A stretch of 64,000 nt of DNA, from NCBI GenBank assembly GCA_022605405.1, contig JABYQQ010000005.1:1860001-1924000 (forward strand). The letters run 5' to 3'. Source of the DNA: Earliella scabrosa (taxonomy: Eukaryota; Basidiomycota; Agaricomycetes; Polyporales; Polyporaceae). The notes under the pieces were generated by a model. It did no database searches, was not told the DNA's origin, and worked only from the letters and a program-made list of their open reading frames with translations. The position numbers and the translations under genes were made by a program. Shown piece after piece: positions 57,295 to 64,000 of this stretch. Numbering within the stretch: position 1 is the stretch's first letter; every line of letters starts with the position of its first letter.

Positions 57295-57965
57295 GGGGAA
57301 GATTGCCAAGGATGTCAATATCGATGGGTGGAATGAAGGAGAATGGTGTCTTAAATATTGGCACCGTTGTGGGGCTGCGGTCCCCTTGCGCAAATCCAGT
57401 CAGATCCCTCGTGTACTGGCACGGGCCTCAGGGCTCGACCCTGAGTCGCGAGTCAGAACTTAGAGGTTGTCTCGATCTTGGTGACGCCGCACCGATCCCA
57501 TGGCGATGTCTACCCTGCACCGCGAATAACATCATGGGGGGTAAACAACCTCGACGTCTCTACAACGTGTATCTGAACGACTTGGTTCAAGGTCACCGGT
57601 CATCAGCAAACCAGAACAGCTCGGAGGTCTCTCAAAGCACACCTTCAAGGATAAATACCCCGATTGCTACGGGAAATTACAGCTTCCAATCCGGATGTGA
57701 AGGGAAGGCACCAATCGAACGTTTTTAGGTCATGATTATATCGAATGAGTAAGGGTGTAAGAAGCCACACAATCAAACCTATTCGAGCTTGACTCGCCCC
57801 TATCAAGTTCGTATGTTGTGTCGTGCGCACGGATCCAATTCGACCCAGGTATGGAAGCATATGAAAGAGCAAGGATGAGAAGCTCTGCCTGCGGCACTGG
57901 TATGAGTGCTACACAGTTAGCTCTAAATGAACGGGTGCACACGAATGGGTACCCACCTACTATCC
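57295..57965. other. Spacer between array genes 4 and 5
   Basis: About 670 bp without a supported gene. Upstream region of array gene 4. Confidence 0.4.
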
Positions 57966-59819
57966 TCACCCACAAGCATCGATGCTCACCCGCACCGGTC
58001 CCGACTCCTTCGCCGCCTTGCCACTCTTCTCAGCTTCGCCTGCTTCCGTCGCACGCCGAACTCTGCTTCGCTTGCCTCTTGGGAGGTCCTGGATCTCGGC
58101 ACCGACCTCTGCGGCACGTTTGCGCGGGAGACGCAGGGCAGGCACGATCGTCGGAGTGTCTAGGATAGCGTTCCGTTCGGGATGTTCGGCACCGACCTCA
58201 TCGTGAGGAAGCCTAGACACACCGGCCGCCGTCCCAACCATCGGAGTCTCCACAGCCGGTGCTGGCTCGGAGTCAACGTTTGCCTCGCGCTCCCTTTCCT
58301 CCGACCCTCCGTTCATGAGCTCCTCGAGGTATTCCTCAATCACTACAGCGATTGCATATGAGCCCGACACGTTGAGTCTTCATCTCATAGACGACTCACC
58401 TTCGCAATAAGTCCGCGATGCCCTGGCCCACCCTTGATCCGAGCGCCGTTTCGCATTCTGTAAGCGTCCGGATATGTTCGTATCAGCGCGTTCTTCGTGG
58501 AAGGGCAACGATGACTCACTGCTGGGATGGACGCGAACCTTCTCCAGTATGCTAGCCCCGTTGAGGACTCGTCCGCGGATGGAGGATGCTCGAACCTGAA
58601 ACGGGCCATAGCGCGCAAATCGTCTTCCGTGATCTTTCGGGGTAGAATGAGCTTCCCGTGCCTCCATTGGTACGGTGCATTGTCTTGGTCGGAGTCCGAG
58701 GCAGAGTCCACGTCTATGTACGACCGACTGTCCTCCGATTCACTGGAGGACACGACTGATTTCGAGGCAGCCTGCAAGTCTTGAGAGAACCGGAACTTGG
58801 GCTTCTTGATTCCCTTGACAGATCGGAGCGAGGGAGGTGCAGCTTTCGGGGGGCGCAACTTCTTGGTGACTCCACGCTTGCCGGACTCTCTACGCTCCTC
58901 GTTCTTGCGATTGAGAGAAAAGGTAACGTGTTTCTTCTGTCGTTCCACCACCGTCTGTCGATCGTACTGGGTAGTGAGGGTGTCAACCAAGCTCTGCGCA
59001 TGTTGATGCGAACCGGATGAGCCATCATCGTGATCACGTCTCTGTGTCTGGGACGGTAAGTCATTCCTGCAGAGCTTGGTCAGACGTGCAGTATACGCAT
59101 GATCCACGCACAGTGAGCTTACCGTGGCTGTCGCCTGGCCTTCTCGCCTGATGACTGAATTGCGAGAGAGGAGTTCGTCCCCTGATGCATCACGTTGTGA
59201 CCATGTTCACGACCGTATACCTTCGGATACAACCTCAAGAGGTGATCCAAGAGATAGTTCTTCCACCCTTCCAAGACATACCGTAAGCGAAGCTCCTCAC
59301 GAGGGGACACTGGAGGTACCTATCTCTGAATGATGGTTGACCTAGTATACACACAGTCAGCTGCTTCCAGCCTTCTAACTCAGGACCCACGCTCACATTG
59401 TGCAGCTTCTCGATCGCCTGCCGCGGCGACAGCCCTTGCGCGTGACCTTTCTTGAGAGCCTTGATGAGCAACTCCTCGTCGTTCCGATGAGACCCGACAG
59501 GATCCTCGCTCATGAATGGACGCATGGCCGCCGCCAAAGCGGCGAGATCGCCGGTGGACGCCATCGAAATTGACGGAGGTAGAGCTTGCACACCAGCAGG
59601 GTGAGGTTGAGACAGCACTGAGAATTGCGTTCCCGACGGCCATGGCGGGGGCCCTGGTTGCCAACCTTGCATTGGGGACACAGGGATGCCGGGTTGCATC
59701 TGGACGATGGAAGTCGGTGTCTGAGATGACTGTGAGCCGACGGCCGCGAGCTGTTGAGGCTGCGCATGCAGGGGGGCAACGAGCACGTTCAAGACGGGAT
59801 GACCTGGCAGCTGATTCAT
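57966..59819 (-). CDS. Myb-like array protein 5 (central module absent)
   Basis: Starts MNQLPGHPVLNVLVAPLHAQ. Module 1: DEELLIKALKKGHAQGLSPR, then the 22-nt microexon 59320-59341 (VNHHSEI) and WKNYLLDHLLRLYPKVYG. As in copy 3, module 2 is absent: the next exon is a charged linker (KKHVTFSLNRKNEERRESGK, then SDSDQDNAP). Module 3 is ITEDDLRAMARFRFEHPPSA and, after an intron, NAKRRSDQGWARASRTYCE. A further intron leads to VIEEYLEELMNGGSEERERE, the same coiled end as the other copies, then a long basic tail (LRLPRKRAAEVG, RGKRSRVRR) that suggests nuclear import. The protein ends VSIDACG at 57966. Confidence 0.74.
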
Positions 59820-62800
59820 GACGTTACGTTGAGGAGGTGAGTTGAAGTCGACAGCAAGCTGCGTGCGGGAGTTGCAGGGAAACCCCGAGAGGGCCTACAT
59901 CCTTCAGGAAGAATCCCACGTCCCGCGGCCTCCTTCGAGAAGTGCTGGTGCTATAAAGAATACACCCGTTCGCACGCGCCGTAAATTGAACTCTGCCAAA
60001 CCCGTTAGCTGACTGACTGACTTTGGATGGACTGATGCAATTGCGATCGAACACACCCGGTCATTCGTTATGTTCACTGCCAGCAATGAGAGGCTTATAT
60101 CAGACACCAATGACGAAGTTCTAGTTGGGCCCAACCCTCGCCGACATGAGGTGCAACGACTGGCATTGCTAGATGCTTGTAGTGAGTTGAAATGTCATTG
60201 TCAGGGTGAAGATTCACTCATACGCACCTTCCCAGCGTACAGAAGTTAGAACAGCCGCGATCATGGGTGATGACGTCGACAAGCAACTGCCAACAGCACT
60301 GCAGAGAGTCGTCGGGATCGGGAGAGGCCGGGAGGGCTCAAGCGCTCGGATCGGAGATCTCCTGAACTCGCCGTCTGGACTCTGGCCAGACTCTCCGTAA
60401 CACTGGCAGTGGCTCGCTGCGCATCGCTCTGACAGGACTGAGGTAGTCCGTTTTTCGCGCGTTGCATCTATACGGTTAGTAGTATACGGGACTATCTTCA
60501 TAACCGGTAAATCGTGAGTGCTCGCGATTGTTTGAATCTCCGTTGACTAGCCCTCCATATCCCTATCCTCCTGAGTGCAACATTTCTGCCGACATTCGGA
60601 CTATGAGGCCGGTCCCGCAAGGTCGCGAATCGCTCGGCGTCCAGTTGTGGGTCGTCGTGGCTTCGCTGCTTGCTTATGCGACGAAGGTCCGAAGGTATGT
60701 CATTGTCAATGATCGTGATCGAGACAGAAACAACCACGCTCACCCTCTTTTTCTTCAGCTGTACATGGGAGAAGTAATGCTGATTCAATCCGTCGTGAGT
60801 CAGACGAGTAGCACTTACTCAGTCGCTCTGCCCTTTTGGCTAGAGCTGATGCGACTAGCCTTACTTACTACAGCAAGCCCGGCGTCGGCGTGCCCTCTCC
60901 GATCGTCCGTATACAGCATCCTCAATACAGTGTCTTCCTCTGGATGATCGCGATCCGGCGGAACCTTACCATGCCTATTGATCCAAGCCCAGCATCCGCG
61001 ATGTTGAACAGCGTCGACCGATTCCGTCGCTTCGCCAGGCGTCGCGCGCAGTAGCACTGCATCCGTTCATGACGCTCCTTCCGAAGCAAGCCCTCACTGT
61101 CAGCACACTTCCCAACTGCTTCCAATCTCGGCTTCTCTCGCCTATCGCCCCTGGCCCAAACTGCAGAGGTCGTCCCTGACCATCGCTCCGAATCGGGGCG
61201 CTCAAAGCCTATACCTTCCGCTCGGCCGCCCTCCTCATCCCGCCCTCTACTCGGACTCGTTCAATCGGGTCCGGTCACGCGTACGGCAGCCGGGACCGCC
61301 GCGACGCGTCGGGTCTCCCCAAACATGCTTCTCCTGCGACAATGACCGATGCGCGACGCGCCCTGCGTACTCATCTTCCCTGCCTCTGCTGACTGCTGAG
61401 CTCGCGCTCGCCCATCCATCCCATGACACGTGCGCGTGAAGGCTGAAGCTCCCCTGTCCCCGACACGACCCCCAACTCGGAACCGGATCTCGCAGCACCC
61501 GCACCCGGCACCCCGAAACCTGCTGAAGACGGGCAGTATTCGGAATAGACAGTCGCTGCCACGCACGCGGGGACACGCCCTCGCTCGAACGCTTGTCACG
61601 GTGCTGAGGTCATGTCGATGTCTTGCGTCCATGCACAGTATGCCTCTTGCGTCCGCGCGGCGCGGATTCCTCCCCAGTTTGTGCTGCTATGTGCACCGTG
61701 CACGGGCTCGTGCACCGGGCCACAGGCAACCCGGTGCTGACAGTGGTGGCCCCGGGCCTGCGAATGCACAACGAGCGGCCTGGCCATGACCACCCCGCCT
61801 GCGGGTGGCACCTCCACCATGACAAGGGCGGCCACCACGACGGTGACGTCCGTGCGGTCCGCGACTTGTGGACCGCAGCTCGGCTTCCGACACGACTTCG
61901 GCCGAATTGGCTATCCTAAGCTTCAACTCAGAACAGATGCGTCCTCGGCCCCACCTCAGGCCTAGGCCTCAGCACGCAGCTATGCCATTGTGTGGGTGCC
62001 CGCGAGCGCGACCCTGGTCCAGAGCTCGAGCATCCCGCACCTTTACACCACGGGCCACGGCCGACTATCGCATCGCCACCATCCATCATTCCATTCCACC
62101 AGCGCACACGCCGTGGCCGCACCGCACGAAAATATCCAGGAGCGTCTGGCGGTCTGTACATGTGTCAATATTAATCTTATCCCTTGTGGCCTCGCTTGCG
62201 GCCAAACGTGATGGTGTATGCTAATTGCGCGGTGCGCGATGAAAGAATGCACGAATGCTCGGGGGACTCATCATACGTGCGCCGTCGCGGCGGCGGCCCT
62301 CTCAGCCTCAGCCTCCTCTGACATATCCACATCAACGATCACGTCCCTGGACATACATATATGATATGCACGCCGAGGTGCAGGCTCGGTGCGCACCTCC
62401 TCCGAGTTCCCGCTCGCACGGCGTTTCGTTCCCCTGTGCCACTACATACATACATAGGCCCAGTCCACGACGTCGGAGTTATTCGTTGCCTCTGCCCTTC
62501 GTGCATCACGTCCACCCTGCTAGCAACTAAGTACTAAGTACTAAGCAGTGGCCCGCGCGCGAGGCCTCTAAAGTCCGCAGCTCGTGTGCGGCGCTCCCAC
62601 GCCGAGAATGGTCATTTGCAAACCGACATCGCTTTCGGAGGGGCGACATAAGCACGATGCACTCGATGGTCTGGGAGCGCCATCTCGGTCCCAAGCCAGG
62701 TCCTCGAATGTGGCCGTAACGGCTGCGGGACCATCGAAGCTTATGCATCCATGCACCTGTGGCCGTGGCTTCTAGCTCTAACCCCACGCCAAGATAGGAT

Positions 62801-63340
62801 CGTGCGCAGTGCATAGCGCGCGGCGCATGACCCATTCGTAGTAAGCATACTTGACTCCCAGCGCAACGCGCAACGGGGCGCGCGTCCAGACGTCCCAGGC
62901 TTCCGTGCTAGTTGTCGACATTGACATATCCAGATATCCGGCGCTGACACACGCAGACGCGCTCGTGGACACGATGTGTATTTTACAGCTACCGTACACA
63001 GTTGACAGAACAAGCGCTACTCTACTGCATACATGGGCTGCGATGGGATGAGGATTAGAGCACCAGATGTAAAGTTCACTAGAGGATTACTACACCATAC
63101 GGTAAGGAGGGTGGAGGGTGCTCGTAAGCTAAGTATAGGCACAGATGAAGGAATGCAGAATCTCTATACAGCGAATGTGAATGCTAGTGCAGGAGACACG
63201 ATTGAAATGAGCGGATGAGGATGCAGTGCACAGTTGAACCACGATAGGCGACAGAAGACCCGATGAAGAAGAGAACATAACGACCGTGGACGAATAAAGA
63301 TGTGAGAATAGCGTACGACGGCAATGGTGATGTTCCACTT
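59820..63340. other. Gene-poor 3.5-kb region
   Basis: No gene can be supported. Frames are short on both strands and no conserved motif appears. Around 60600-61050 there are splice-like signals on the + strand (GTATGT...TTCTTCAG, then GTGAGT...CTACAG) but the joined frames give no recognisable protein. A short tandem repeat (ACTAAGT type) lies near 62527-62543. Confidence 0.45.
62527..62543 (+). repeat. ACTAAGT tandem repeat
   Basis: ACTAAGTACTAAGTACTAAG: nearly three 7-bp units in a row. No function apparent. Confidence 0.5.
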
Positions 63341-63767
63341 TTAGCACGCCAGCGCGCCGTGTTGCAACGCGACGCGGCGACGAGGCAGCCCAAAAGAATG
63401 GCAGACCCTGGATCCATTCAGGCGGTGGATGTGAGGAAAGAGCGAACGCGCGAGATGCTGTGATAGTTCGTCACCGAATTCGCCAACTGCCAACACCACA
63501 TTGCAGCGGGTGACGGTGGCTGACTGGTGGGCGAGCAGCGCAGTCAGGATATTGGAATGGCCGGACTCCCCGCTGTCTCCCAGGCGTAGGAACCGACCCC
63601 GTCGCACTGTGGGTGGACGCGCGCGCGAAGTCGCATCCACACGAACGCTTCGCGTCAATCACGGAGGGTGCTTGGATTGATGACGGAATGCGACGACGAC
63701 CGAGGGTGGGAGCCGCGCGCGGGGGAATGGAGCGCGGGACCTCAGAGGACCTCAGTGGGATTCGCAC

Positions 63768-64000
63768 CCTAGGGCCCGTCGCCTCGGGCTCGCGCTAGAG
63801 CTATTGCGGGAAGTGCGGGAAGTGTGTCGGAGCGCCTGTGGTGGGCAGCCGCTTTGGATGCTGGCGTTGGTGAGATCGGGAATGATGATCTGCATCGGCC
63901 GCGAACGAGAGGGGGTTGTGGGAGGGGTTCGCACCACGGAGCGTTTTGCTCCGGGGCTGCTGAAGGCTGACGATGGGATTGGGGGCACAGGCGGGATGGA
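63768..64000 (-). CDS. Possible coding exon of a gene entering from the right edge
   Basis: Open to the window end on the minus strand, with a Ser/Pro/Arg-rich sequence (KRSVVRTPPTTPSRSRPMQI) that includes IIIPDLTNASIQ. A plausible donor (GTGCGA) follows at 63767. A second open stretch at 63341-63600 (CNVVLAVGEFGDELSQHL) could be a later exon. I cannot identify the protein, and this may not be coding. Confidence 0.25.

Larger units (their letters stand above)
48669..59819 (-). repeat. Five-gene tandem array of Myb-like paralogues
   Basis: Five head-to-tail genes on one strand share module order, intron positions and microexons. Spacers are 275, 587, 275 and 671 bp. Sequence divergence at the protein level is large outside the three modules, so the duplications are not recent, in contrast to the terpene synthase pair. 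Confidence 0.8.

Noticed and set aside
60528..61054. Possible spliced + strand gene with good donor and acceptor signals
   Set aside because: Every combination of phases gives a short protein without recognisable motif; only mentioned as a region for RNA checks.
1..64000. CRISPR arrays, bacterial operons or transposase genes
   Set aside because: No regular spaced repeats, no transposase or reverse-transcriptase motif, and the genes are intron-rich fungal ones.

Overview
The window is nuclear DNA from a filamentous basidiomycete, most likely an Agaricomycete and possibly a polypore. The evidence is genes split by many 45-70 bp GT-AG introns, short intergenic spacers, fungal-type conserved proteins (DRE2, BCD1, NPC1, STRIP/Far11, DPH1, DPH6, ubiquitin E1) and a pair of Tri5-type terpene synthases typical of Agaricomycete genomes. 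The species assignment is inference. All gene models were spliced by eye from reading-frame continuity and splice signals.

Layout. 1-280: 3' end of an unidentified + strand gene. 667-2880 (-): flavin monooxygenase. 3487-7974 (-): three genes, BCD1 (snoRNP assembly), DRE2 (cytosolic Fe-S assembly) and a mitochondrial FAD/NAD oxidoreductase of the CYC2/MCR1 type. 8189-10297 (+): C2H2 zinc-finger regulator. 10581-11398 (-): small acidic protein with a possible Spd1/Dif1 resemblance. 11780-16307 (+): NPC1-type sterol transporter. 16442-17374 (-): RNPS1-like SR protein. 17627-19392 (+): DPH1. 20904-23380 (-): cyclin. 24187-28572 (+): STRIP/Far11. 30182-33790 (+): two tandem Tri5-type terpene synthases. 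35056-35764 (-): STEEP1/CXorf56-like protein. 36115-38204 (+): ankyrin protein. 38956-41512 (+): sucrose-type MFS transporter. 41699-44330 (-): DPH6. 44588-48378 (+): ubiquitin E1.

48669-59819 (-) holds the most unusual feature: five head-to-tail paralogues of an unnamed family. Each has a Q/P-rich N-terminus, a Myb-like module built around an NGHSE/WK-YFL signature, an optional central Rap1-type Myb-like module and a C-terminal EDLRAMA module. Copies 1, 2 and 4 keep the central module; copies 3 and 5 lack it. Four of the five share a 22-nt microexon. 59820-63340 is gene-poor, and a possible partial gene runs off the right edge.

Most of the window is conserved housekeeping: translation-factor modification (DPH1, DPH6), ubiquitin activation, Fe-S and snoRNP assembly, mRNA processing and sterol transport. 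The accessory content is the terpene synthase pair and the Myb-like array. The two terpene synthases have identical internal exon lengths and share a 6-nt microexon that encodes the core of a metal-binding motif.
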